From Dolomitihabitans soli (GTDB taxonomy: Bacteria > Actinomycetota > Actinomycetes > Streptosporangiales > Streptosporangiaceae), in assembly GCF_022213955.1 (NCBI RefSeq), contig NZ_JAKNTW010000039.1:51210-115209 (forward strand): a stretch of DNA of 64,000 nucleotides, written 5' to 3'. Below the pieces are notes generated by a model. It saw only the letters and a program-made list of their open reading frames with translations. It made no database searches and was not told the DNA's origin. A program made the position numbers and the translations under genes. This document shows, in pieces, positions 17,980-25,398 of the stretch (position 1 is its first letter; every line of letters starts with the position of its first letter).

Positions 17980-19017
17980 TCACTGTTCGACGGGGGCGTG
18001 GTCGGCGACCGAGACCTTCAGCAGCGCCGAGGAGGTCAGCACGCTTCCCACCGGCGCCTTGGCCCGGACGGCGTCCGTTACTACCCTTCGCACACCGAGG
18101 TACCTGTAGGTCTTCCGATCGAAGATGTACTCTTCCCGGATGCCGAGCGCCGGTTCGGTCCTCGCCGCGGCGACGCCCGTGCGACCTGCCGCGTCGACGG
18201 CCTCGCCGACGGTGGTGACACCGGGAATGGCCGCCGCCGCCCGGAACAGCGCGGCCCGCTGTGCCGCCGGGAGATACGCCTCGGTGAGCATGCCCCCGAC
18301 CCGCTGCCACGCGTCGGCGTCGGCGCGTGCGCCGTGGCTGAGACCGGTGTAGAGATGCTGATACATCTTCGCCGGGTCGGTGGGAAGGCGGCTCAGGTAG
18401 GCGTAGTCCGTGCGCAGATACTCGACGCGCTCGTCGAAGTCGGCGAGTTTCTCCGGGCCGCTGCGGCCGAGGCTCTCCCGCGCCACGGGCGGAATCGGCC
18501 AGCCCGGGTATGCGCTTGGCGACAGCCCCTCTCCCTCGATGAATCCGCCCGTCGAGTCTCCTTCCACGGGCAGCCAGACCTTGCGCTTCGACCGGGACAG
18601 ATAACGGGAGTGGCCGCCGGCGTCGTTCACCTCCACCGTGTCCATCGTCTGCGACTCGAAGATCAGGAACTGCCCGGGTTTCGGGTGCAGCTCCGGGAAC
18701 CTGCCCGCGTTCTCCGCGGCCCGTTTGAGGACCGTTTCCGCCTTCACGGGCATCACATGCAGGACCGGGGGAGCATCCAACTCCGTGTCACCGGCCACCA
18801 CCAGGATCCCGGCCGCCACCGCCACGACGGCCATGCCCGCCGCGAGGCTGAGCCCCAGACGGCGTACGGCACGCGGACGCTCACCGGAACGGCTGAGGCG
18901 GACCGGTGGTGGATCGGCGATGGCGGCCAGCAGGCGGTCCTCCTGAGCCTGGAGGTCCGCCGGACCTGGCCGGGGAATCTCCGCACGCAGACGTTCGAGC
19001 TGGGTCATCTCATTCAT
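17980..19017 (-). CDS. CU044_5270-like membrane protein, sigma-factor partner
   Basis: About 345 residues. A cytosolic N-terminus (QLERLRAEIPRPGPADLQAQ) leads to a transmembrane helix (LGLSLAAGMAVVAVAAGILV), then an outer domain with GQFLIFESQTMDTVEV, RSKRKVWLPVEGDSTG and PGVTTVGEAVDAAGRTGVA. This is the pattern of the CU044_5270 family, which sits next to ECF sigma factors in many actinomycetes and probably controls them. The start overlaps the sigma stop by 8 bases; an alternative ATG lies three codons on. Confidence 0.82.
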   Translation of the reverse strand: MNEMTQLERLRAEIPRPGPADLQAQEDRLLAAIADPPPVRLSRSGERPRAVRRLGLSLAAGMAVVAVAAGILVVAGDTELDAPPVLHVMPVKAETVLKRAAENAGRFPELHPKPGQFLIFESQTMDTVEVNDAGGHSRYLSRSKRKVWLPVEGDSTGGFIEGEGLSPSAYPGWPIPPVARESLGRSGPEKLADFDERVEYLRTDYAYLSRLPTDPAKMYQHLYTGLSHGARADADAWQRVGGMLTEAYLPAAQRAALFRAAAAIPGVTTVGEAVDAAGRTGVAAARTEPALGIREEYIFDRKTYRYLGVRRVVTDAVRAKAPVGSVLTSSALLKVSVADHAPVEQ

Positions 19018-19609
19018 GGACGGATTCCTCGCTGACGGTCGCCATGGGATTGATCCCACCGAGTTCTTGACGAAGCCTGTGCCGCGCCCGGTTGACGCGC
19101 GACCGCACCGTGCCCAGGCGTACGTTCAACGCCTCGGCCACCTCCTGGTAGGTGAGGCCGCCCCACGCCACCAGCAGCAACGCGTCGCGGTGCCCCCTGG
19201 GCAGGGTCGCCAGCGCGCCCGCCAGGCTCCGGCGGGACGCCTCGGCGCTGACCCGCTCATCGCTGCGCTCGGCGAACGACTGCGTCACCGGATCGACGCC
19301 CCTACGCTCCAGGATGCGCAGCTGCCGCACCTCGGTCCGCACATGCCTGCTCATCAGGTGGGTCGCGATGCCGTACAGCCACGGCCGCGCGTTGGGGCGG
19401 GTCAACTCGTAGCCGGCGCGCTGCCGGAACGCCACCAGGAACGTTTCGGCGACCACGTCCTCGGCCACGCCGTCTCCCAGCCTGCGGGTGACATATCGCG
19501 TGATGTCCGGGGCGTGGCGACGGAAGACCTCGGCGAACGCCTCGGGCTCACGCCGGGATCGTTCGATGAAGGAGGCGTCATCGACCTCTTCCCGGCTCAG
19601 CTGACTCAT
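19010..19609 (-). CDS. ECF-type RNA polymerase sigma factor
   Basis: 199 residues. Region 2 is FAEVFRRHAPDITRYVTRRL with VAEDVVAETFLVAFRQR and ARPWLYGIATHLMSRHVR; region 4 is LPRGHRDALLLVAWGGLTYQ and NVRLGTVRSRVNRARHRLRQ. It forms an operon with the membrane protein downstream, its likely regulator. The pair lies between the two copies of the duplicated hrpB/array block. Confidence 0.92.
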   Translation of the reverse strand: MSQLSREEVDDASFIERSRREPEAFAEVFRRHAPDITRYVTRRLGDGVAEDVVAETFLVAFRQRAGYELTRPNARPWLYGIATHLMSRHVRTEVRQLRILERRGVDPVTQSFAERSDERVSAEASRRSLAGALATLPRGHRDALLLVAWGGLTYQEVAEALNVRLGTVRSRVNRARHRLRQELGGINPMATVSEESVHE

Positions 19610-19702
19610 TCTGTGGCCTCTCGGCTCTGGATCCGGACACCCGTTGTTGCCAACCCGGCCACGAACGGTTCCCGCCCGGCCTCATCACGCCGGGTTCCCG
19701 CC

Positions 19703-19925
19703 GCCGCCAAGCTCCAGGAACTCTTCGGCTGGCAGGACAGCCGGCGTCCCCCTCCTGATCCACCTGCTCTCACCGGCGGACCGCCCCACCGCCGACCTGG
19801 CCTCCTTCTGGCGCGAGGGCTACCACGCCGACCTCCGCGGCCGCTACCCCCGCCACCCCTGGCCGGAAGACCCCCTCTCAGCCACCCCGACCCGCCGCCT
19901 CAACCACCGCCGCCAGACCCCCTGA
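19703..19925 (+). pseudogene. Truncated copy of the hrpB 3' end
   Basis: This stretch repeats the last ~250 bases of hrpB (LLIHLLSPADRPTADLASFW, then the same HPWPEDPLSATPTRR tail and stop). An 11-base deletion after GGCTGGCAGGACA shifts the frame and two 9-base deletions remove codons. There is no helicase sequence before it, so it is a non-functional fragment left by a duplication or recombination event. Confidence 0.88.
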
Positions 19926-19946
19926 ACAGCAGAAACACTTCTCCGA

Positions 19947-20025
19947 TTTACCCAGTAAACCGCCTCCGATTTACCCAGTAACTCATCGAGATTTACCCAG
20001 TAACCTGCTCGAAGTTACCCACTAG
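19947..20025 (+). promoter_or_regulatory. Four-site TTTACCCAGTAA array before the DUF4143 ATPase gene
   Basis: TTTACCCAGTAA at 19947-19958, 19970-19981 and 19992-20003, then the variant GTTACCCACTAG at 20014-20025. Centres are 22-23 bases apart. The last site ends 3 bases before the GTG of the ATPase gene. Regular two-turn spacing suggests cooperative binding of a protein on one DNA face, plausibly an autoregulatory operator; this is inference. Confidence 0.75.
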
Positions 20026-20028
20026 CCG

Positions 20029-21309
20029 GTGCATCATGGGGTGGTGTCCCCACTGCTGACCGAGATCCGTCCACGCCATCTAAGATCAACAATCGAACAT
20101 CGACTGGCTACGGAGCCCGTGCTCGTCTTGTCCGGACCGCGTACCGCGGGCAAGAGCACCCTGCTCGGCCAGTTGGCCGCCCAGTCCGGACAGCCCATAA
20201 TCGATCTTGATGACCTGGTGACTCGCCAAGTGGCCGTGAACGATCCCGGTTTGATCGTCAGCGGTGAGTCCCCGGTCCTCATCGATGAGTTCCAACATGT
20301 TCCCGAAATCCTGTCGGCGATCAAGGCCGAGCTGAACCGCGACCTGAGGGCAGGGCGCTACGTTCTCACGGGGTCAACTCGCTATGCCACCCTGCCAAGA
20401 GCCGCACAGTCTCTCACCGGGCGCGTGCACCTCATCGACGTCCTCCCACTCTCTCAGGGGGAGATCTGCGGACACCGGGAAACCTTTCTCGACGCCATCC
20501 TGGACGAGCCACGGCAGCTGGTAACAAGCGGGGTTTCCGCGACTTCGAGAGAGGAGTACGCCGAACGCGTTCTCGGCGGGGGCTTTCCACTCGCCCTGTC
20601 CAGGGCTACTCCGGCTGAACGCGGCCGATGGTTCCGCGACTACATCAACGTGATCGTCACACGTGACGTCCTGGAGATTTCCAAGATCCGGCAGCGATCC
20701 GCGTTGCCACGTCTTCTCCGGCGGCTCGCCAGCCAGACCGGCCAGGTGCTCAAGATCGCCGAAGCCGCCCGCGACAGCGGTCTGGAGCAGTCGACGGCCG
20801 ACAGATACATCACCCTGCTGGAATCCGTCTTCATGATTCACCGGCTTCCCGCCTGGGGAAACACCCTCGCGTCCCGGGTCGGACACCTGCCCAAGGTCCA
20901 TCTCATCGACTCGGGACTCGCCGGGTGGCTCATGGGCATCACCCCGGAGAAACTCGCCGCAAAGAACCCCGCCGCGCTAACAGAATTCGGGCATCTCGTC
21001 GAGACCTTCGCTGTCGGTGAGATCCTCAAGCAGCTGAGCTGGTCTGATCACTCAGTGGAGGTCGGCCACTTCCGCAGCCACGACGACCAAGAAGTCGACC
21101 TCATTCTCGAAACCTGGGACGGACGGGTCGCAGCCGTCGAAGTGAAGGCCGGTTCAAGGGTGACGGGTCCGAGCCTCAAAGCGATGACCACGCTCAGAGA
21201 TCGCTTGGGCGACAGATTCATCGGTGGTGTGGCGCTCTACCTCGGGGCTCGCGCCTACACCTTCGACGAACGAATCCACGTCGTCCCGCTCGATCACGTT
21301 TGGCGGTGA
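20029..21309 (+). CDS. DUF4143-type ATP-binding protein (AAA with nuclease-like C-terminus)
   Basis: 426 residues. Walker A is SGPRTAGKSTLLGQL (about residues 35-49), Walker B is SPVLIDEFQHVPEIL, and a sensor-like YVLTGSTRYATLP follows. The middle has a winged-helix segment (LKIAEAARDSGLEQSTADRY). The C-terminal DUF4143 portion ends in DQEVDLILE with VAAVEVKAG, an arrangement like PD-(D/E)xK nucleases. The family is widespread in bacteria and unexplained. Start is uncertain: GTG 20029, 20041 and 20044 are in frame, without a clear ribosome-binding site. Confidence 0.88.
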   Translation: MHHGVVSPLLTEIRPRHLRSTIEHRLATEPVLVLSGPRTAGKSTLLGQLAAQSGQPIIDLDDLVTRQVAVNDPGLIVSGESPVLIDEFQHVPEILSAIKAELNRDLRAGRYVLTGSTRYATLPRAAQSLTGRVHLIDVLPLSQGEICGHRETFLDAILDEPRQLVTSGVSATSREEYAERVLGGGFPLALSRATPAERGRWFRDYINVIVTRDVLEISKIRQRSALPRLLRRLASQTGQVLKIAEAARDSGLEQSTADRYITLLESVFMIHRLPAWGNTLASRVGHLPKVHLIDSGLAGWLMGITPEKLAAKNPAALTEFGHLVETFAVGEILKQLSWSDHSVEVGHFRSHDDQEVDLILETWDGRVAAVEVKAGSRVTGPSLKAMTTLRDRLGDRFIGGVALYLGARAYTFDERIHVVPLDHVWR

Positions 21310-21338
21310 GTCCTCGTCACCGGATCGGACCGGCGAAG

Positions 21339-21368
21339 GCCCCGACCACCGTTGACGGTCGTCGGGGC
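21339..21368. terminator. Terminator hairpin between convergent genes
   Basis: GCCCCGACCACCG and CGGTCGTCGGGGC flank a 4-base loop (TTGA) with one internal mismatch, followed by TCTTCG. It lies 30 bases after the DUF4143 stop and 22 bases before the facing aldehyde dehydrogenase stop, so it could serve both strands. Confidence 0.75.
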
Positions 21369-21389
21369 TCTTCGCAGACCGGGCAGTCG

Positions 21390-22256
21390 TCAGATGCCGA
21401 CCGGGTGCCAGACGGTCTTGGTCTCCAGGAAGGTGGTCATCCGGTCGAGGCCGGGGTCGGCGAGCCAGTCGGTCTTCGCGGGGCGCAGGACCCGTTTGAG
21501 GTTCTCCGCCGCCTCCTGCTCGCAGGTGCGGGCGAGGTCGGGGTCGCAGCCGGTGAGGTCGATGCCGTTGACGTCCATGTGGCCGGCCAGCCAGGGCGCC
21601 AGCTCGCCGGTGTGGCCGGTGAGGATGTTCACCACACCGCCCGGCAGGTCGGAGGTCGCGAGCACCTCGGCCAGCGTGATCGACGGGAGCGGCGCGCGTT
21701 CGCTCGCCACCACCACGCAGGTGTTGCCGGTGACGATGACCGGCGCGACGACCGAGACGAGGCCGAGCAGCGGTCCGAACGGGGGCGCCACGACCGCCAC
21801 CACCCCGGTGGGCTCCGCGGTCGAGAGGTTGAAGTACGGCCCGGCCACCGGGTTGGCGGCGCCCTGGATCGCACCGATCTTGTCCGACCAGCCCGCGTAC
21901 CAGACCAGCCGGTCGACGGCCGCGTCGACCAGCTCACCGGCCTTCCGCGCCGACACGCCGTCGGCGTCGACCACCTCCGCGACGAACTGCGCCCGCCGCC
22001 CCTCCATCATCTCGGCGACCCGGTAGAGGATCTGCCCCCGGTTGTACGGCGTCGCCCCCGACCAGCCGGGGAACGCCTTGCGCGCCGCCACGACCGCGTC
22101 CCGCGCGTCCTTGCGCGAGGCCCGCGCCGCGTTGGCGAGGAAGTCTCCCTTGGAGGAGCTCACGACGTAGGACCTTCCGCTCTCGGAGCGCGGGAACGCC
22201 CCGCCGACGAACAGCTTGTAGGTCTTCCGTACGGCTAGCCGCCCGGTCTCACTCAT
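21390..22256 (-). CDS. Short aldehyde-dehydrogenase-family protein lacking the catalytic Cys
   Basis: 288 residues, against ~480 for the family. The N-terminal NAD-binding part is recognisable (TYKLFVGGAFPRSESGRSY, AARKAFPGWSGATPYNRGQI, GVVAVVAPPFGPLLGLV, LPGGVVNILTG). The region that should carry the glycine-rich turn and catalytic Cys is replaced by IDLTGCDPDLARTC. It ends with an ALDH-like tail (RMTTFLETKTVWHP). The same shortened protein accompanies deoC and a full-length ALDH in other actinobacteria, so it is probably a structural or regulatory partner rather than a broken gene. Confidence 0.85.
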   Translation of the reverse strand: MSETGRLAVRKTYKLFVGGAFPRSESGRSYVVSSSKGDFLANAARASRKDARDAVVAARKAFPGWSGATPYNRGQILYRVAEMMEGRRAQFVAEVVDADGVSARKAGELVDAAVDRLVWYAGWSDKIGAIQGAANPVAGPYFNLSTAEPTGVVAVVAPPFGPLLGLVSVVAPVIVTGNTCVVVASERAPLPSITLAEVLATSDLPGGVVNILTGHTGELAPWLAGHMDVNGIDLTGCDPDLARTCEQEAAENLKRVLRPAKTDWLADPGLDRMTTFLETKTVWHPVGI

Positions 22257-22446
22257 CGCCGCGCCCTCTCCATGTGCTCTGGCGTGCCAGCCGTTCGGGC
22301 ACGAAGACCTGGTGACAGCGGCTGACCCCGCAGCGGTGCGCGTACCAGCCGCGGCGCGCGGTGGTCCGGCCGGCTCGGGCCAGGTCGTGCCCTTGCGTCA
22401 GCTGCGACCGGCGGGCACGCCGCCGGTTCCGGCGATGCTCACACAT
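22249..22446 (-). CDS. Possible small ORF between the two aldehyde dehydrogenase genes
   Basis: 65 codons whose ATG overlaps the stop of the full-length dehydrogenase by 8 bases and whose stop overlaps the start of the short one by 8 bases. The product is very basic (CEHRRNRRRARR) with a CGVSRC motif. Perfect fit into the operon argues for a real gene; the composition argues against one. No family recognised. Confidence 0.3.
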   Translation of the reverse strand: MCEHRRNRRRARRSQLTQGHDLARAGRTTARRGWYAHRCGVSRCHQVFVPERLARQSTWRGRGDE

Positions 22447-23866
22447 CGAGATACGCCTCCAGCCCGTGCCTGCCGCCTTCTCTGCCGTGCCCGGACTCCT
22501 TGTATCCGCCGAACGGCGAGGCGGGGTCGAACCGGTTGAACGTGTTGGCCCACACGACGCCGGCCCTGAGCTTGTCGGCCATCCACAGGATGCGCGAGCC
22601 CTTCTCGGTCCACACGCCGGCGGACAGGCCGTACGGGGTGTTGTTGGCCTTCTCCACCGCCTCGGCCGGAGTGCGGAAGGTGAGCACCGACAGCACCGGC
22701 CCGAAGATCTCCTCGCGGGCGATCCTGTGCGACTGGGCCACGCCGGTGAACAGGGTCGGCGGGAACCAGAAGCCCTTGTCGGGGAGCGGGCACGACGCCG
22801 TCCAGCGTTCGGCCCCCTCCAGCTCGCCCGACTCGGTGAGGGAGCGGATCCTGGCGAGCTGCTCGGCCGAGTTGATCGCGCCGATGTCGGTGTTCTTGTC
22901 GAGGGGGTCGCCGAGGCGCAGCGTGCCGAGCCTGCGTTTGAGCGCGTCGAGCAGTTCCTCGGCGATCGACTCCTGGACCAGCAGCCGCGACCCCGCGCAG
23001 CAGACGTGGCCCTGGTTGAAGAAGATGCCGTTGACGATGCCCTCGACGGCCTGGTCGAGCGCGGCGTCGTCGAACACGATGTTGGCGGCCTTGCCGCCCA
23101 GTTCCAGCGTGACCTTCTTCCCGGTGCCGGCCACCGACCTGGCGATCAGGCGGCCGACCTCGGTGGAGCCGGTGAACGCGACCTTGTCGACGCCCGGGTG
23201 GTTCACCAGGGCCGCGCCGGTCGCGCCGGCGCCGGTCAGGATGTTCACCACGCCCGGCGGGAGGCCCGCCTGCACGCAGATCTCCGCGAAGGCCAGCGCG
23301 GTCAGCGGGGTCGTCTCGGCCGGCTTGAGCACCACGGTGTTGCCGCAGGCCAGCGCGGGGGCGATCTTCCAGGCCAGCATCAGCAGCGGGAAGTTCCACG
23401 GGATGACCTGCCCGGCGACGCCGAGCGGGCGGGGATCGGCGCCGAATCCGGCGTGACCCAGCTTGTCGGCCCATCCCGCGTAGTAGAAGAAGTGGGCCGC
23501 CACCAGGGGCAGGTCCACGTCACGGGACTCGCGGATCGGCTTGCCGTTGTCGAGCGACTCCAGCACCGCCAGCTCGCGGGCCCGCTCCTGGATGATCCTG
23601 GCGATCCGGAAGAGATACTTGGCGCGTTCGCGGCCCGGCAGCGCGGCCCACGACTCGAACGCCTTCCTGGCGGCCGTGACGGCCCGGTCGACGTCGGCCT
23701 CGTCGGCGGCGGCAACCTCGGCCAACATTTCCTCAGATGCCGGATTTATCGTCTTGAAGGCGGTTCCGCTGCCGTCGACGAAGTCACCGTTGATGAACAA
23801 CCCGTACGACGGCTTGATGTCGACGACGTCGCGCGACTCCGGCGCGGGGGCGTACTCGAATCTCAT
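22439..23866 (-). CDS. Aldehyde dehydrogenase (NAD-dependent)
   Basis: 475 residues, full length. It has the cofactor loop VIPWNFPLLMLAWKIAPALA, FTGSTEVGRLIA, the general-base ELGGKAANIVF segment and the catalytic HVCCAGSRLLVQE, where one of the adjacent Cys is the nucleophile. It ends with FNRFDPASPFGGYKESGHGR. It lies 5 bases downstream of deoC, whose aldolase yields acetaldehyde and glyceraldehyde 3-phosphate, so acetaldehyde is the most likely substrate. Confidence 0.92.
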   Translation of the reverse strand: MRFEYAPAPESRDVVDIKPSYGLFINGDFVDGSGTAFKTINPASEEMLAEVAAADEADVDRAVTAARKAFESWAALPGRERAKYLFRIARIIQERARELAVLESLDNGKPIRESRDVDLPLVAAHFFYYAGWADKLGHAGFGADPRPLGVAGQVIPWNFPLLMLAWKIAPALACGNTVVLKPAETTPLTALAFAEICVQAGLPPGVVNILTGAGATGAALVNHPGVDKVAFTGSTEVGRLIARSVAGTGKKVTLELGGKAANIVFDDAALDQAVEGIVNGIFFNQGHVCCAGSRLLVQESIAEELLDALKRRLGTLRLGDPLDKNTDIGAINSAEQLARIRSLTESGELEGAERWTASCPLPDKGFWFPPTLFTGVAQSHRIAREEIFGPVLSVLTFRTPAEAVEKANNTPYGLSAGVWTEKGSRILWMADKLRAGVVWANTFNRFDPASPFGGYKESGHGREGGRHGLEAYLDV

Positions 23867-23871
23867 GGCCG

Positions 23872-24819
23872 TCAGTCCAGGGTGAAGTAGTCGGGGCCGG
23901 CGTACCGTCCGGTGGCCATCTTCTGGCGCTGCATCAGCAGGTCGTTCAGCAGGGAGGAGGCGCCGATCCGGAACCACGCCGGATCCAGCCAGTCTTCGCC
24001 GGCGGTCTCGTTGACCAGCACGAGATACTTGATCGCGTCCTTGGTGGTGCGGATGCCGCCGGCGGCCTTCACGCCGACCATCCGGCCCGTCGCCGCCCGG
24101 AAGTCGCGAACGGCCTCAAGCATGATCAAGGTGACGGGAGGCGTCGCGGCGGGTGACACCTTCCCCGTCGAGGTCTTGATGAAGTCGGCGCCGGCCAGCA
24201 TCGCCAGCCATGAGGCCCGCCGTACGTTGTCGTAGGTAGCGAGCTCGCCGGTTTCCAGGATGACCTTCAGGTGGGCGTCGCCGGCGGCCTGCTTGACCGC
24301 GACGATCTCCTCGAAGACCCTGGCGAGGTCGCCGGCCAGGAAGGCGCCCCGGTCGATCACCATGTCGATCTCGTCCGCGCCGGCCGCCACGGCCAGCGCG
24401 GTGTCGGCCGTCTTGACCTCCAGCGACGTCCTGCCGCTGGGGAACCCGGTCGCCACGCTGGCGACCTTCACCCCCGACCCGGACAGGGCCGACGCGGCAC
24501 AGGCCACGAGGTCGGGGTAGACGCAGACGGCGGCCACCCGGGGCACCGATGGCTCCCCAGGATCAGGACGTACGGCCTTGGCGCACATCGCGCGGACCTT
24601 GCCGGGGGTGTCGGCGCCCTCCAGGGTGGTGAGGTCCACCATGGAGATGGCGAGATCGATCGCCTCGGCCTTGGCCGTGGTCTTGATCGATCGGGTGCCT
24701 AGCGTCGCAGCTCGCTGGTCGGCGCCCACCCGGTCCACACCGGGCAGGCCGTACAGGAAGGCGCGCAGCGTGGCGTTGGACGATGCCACATCCGCGAGCG
24801 GGGTAGTCAGTATTGACAC
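23872..24819 (-). CDS. deoC: Deoxyribose-phosphate aldolase
   Basis: About 315 residues. Family signatures are VAAVCVYPDLVACAASAL, VASVATGFPSGRTSLEVKTA, AGADEIDMVIDRGAFLAGD, LKVILETGEL and ADFIKTSTGK, where the Lys in FIKTSTGK forms the Schiff base. MVGVKAAGGIRTTKDA completes the active site. It cleaves 2-deoxyribose 5-phosphate in nucleoside breakdown. The actinobacterial long form carries ~40 extra N-terminal residues. GTG 24819 is my choice; a TTG at 24855 would add 12 residues. Confidence 0.93.
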   Translation of the reverse strand: MSILTTPLADVASSNATLRAFLYGLPGVDRVGADQRAATLGTRSIKTTAKAEAIDLAISMVDLTTLEGADTPGKVRAMCAKAVRPDPGEPSVPRVAAVCVYPDLVACAASALSGSGVKVASVATGFPSGRTSLEVKTADTALAVAAGADEIDMVIDRGAFLAGDLARVFEEIVAVKQAAGDAHLKVILETGELATYDNVRRASWLAMLAGADFIKTSTGKVSPAATPPVTLIMLEAVRDFRAATGRMVGVKAAGGIRTTKDAIKYLVLVNETAGEDWLDPAWFRIGASSLLNDLLMQRQKMATGRYAGPDYFTLD

Positions 24820-25095
24820 ATGCCCAGCATCGCCGACCGGCTCCAGTGATTCCAAACCGGACCCGGCCGAGGGTGGTCACCCCATTTCGTCAACATTCGC
24901 TCGTGTCACCCCTATCTCACCCTCATCCAGGCACCCTTACTGCCCGGACTCCCAGCTCGACCCTCCTAGGTAGTCCTAGCCGGGCGTCTCCTCCGGCTAG
25001 GACCAGACATAAGGCATCCGCCCGATGTGGCGGGGGGCGCCTTAGGGCGAATCTTAAAGAGTCAGCAACAGAGCGAAACCCAAGGAGACCCCCAA

Positions 25096-25272
25096 ATGGG
25101 ACCCGAGATGCACTACCAGCTCATCCAGGAGCGCGTGACCGAGCTGCACGAGATCGCCGACGCCCACCGCCTCGCTCTGGAGGCGCAGAAGGGACGCAAG
25201 GGGCGCGAGGGGCGCGAGCGGTCCAGCCACCGGCTTCAGCGCATGGTGTTCGGCAAGCTTCGCCTGTCATGA
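25096..25272 (+). CDS. Small basic protein of unknown function
   Basis: 58 residues starting at ATG 25096, with AAGGAG 9 bases upstream. The N-terminus (EMHYQLIQERVTELHEIADA) is a predicted helix. The C-terminal half is strongly basic (KGRKGREGRERSSHR, RLQRMVFGKLRLS). A strong hairpin terminator follows at once, so this is a stand-alone transcript. No family recognised; similar short basic proteins occur in actinomycetes. Confidence 0.65.
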   Translation: MGPEMHYQLIQERVTELHEIADAHRLALEAQKGRKGREGRERSSHRLQRMVFGKLRLS

Positions 25273-25284
25273 GCCCCCACGGAA

Positions 25285-25342
25285 GGCCCGGCCGAAACCT
25301 CCCTCTCGGCCGGGCCTCACAGCCCCCTTGAATGGGCTTTTA
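25285..25342 (+). terminator. Terminator with two hairpins and a T-tract
   Basis: GGCCCGGCCGA (25285-25295) pairs with TCGGCCGGGCC (25306-25316), a perfect 11-bp stem. A second small stem AGCCC/GGGCT is followed by TTTTAG. It ends the transcript of the small basic protein. Confidence 0.85.
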
Positions 25343-25398
25343 GCTGTCAGAAAACCAGGCGAACCACCTGCTCGGGACATGCCATGCTGGAAGACATG

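Noticed and set aside
4271..20025. Shared 14-mer AAGTTACCCACTAG before the sigma factor (4271) and before the DUF4143 gene (20012).
   Set aside because: In 64 kb some 14-base matches are expected by chance, and the first site has no array around it.
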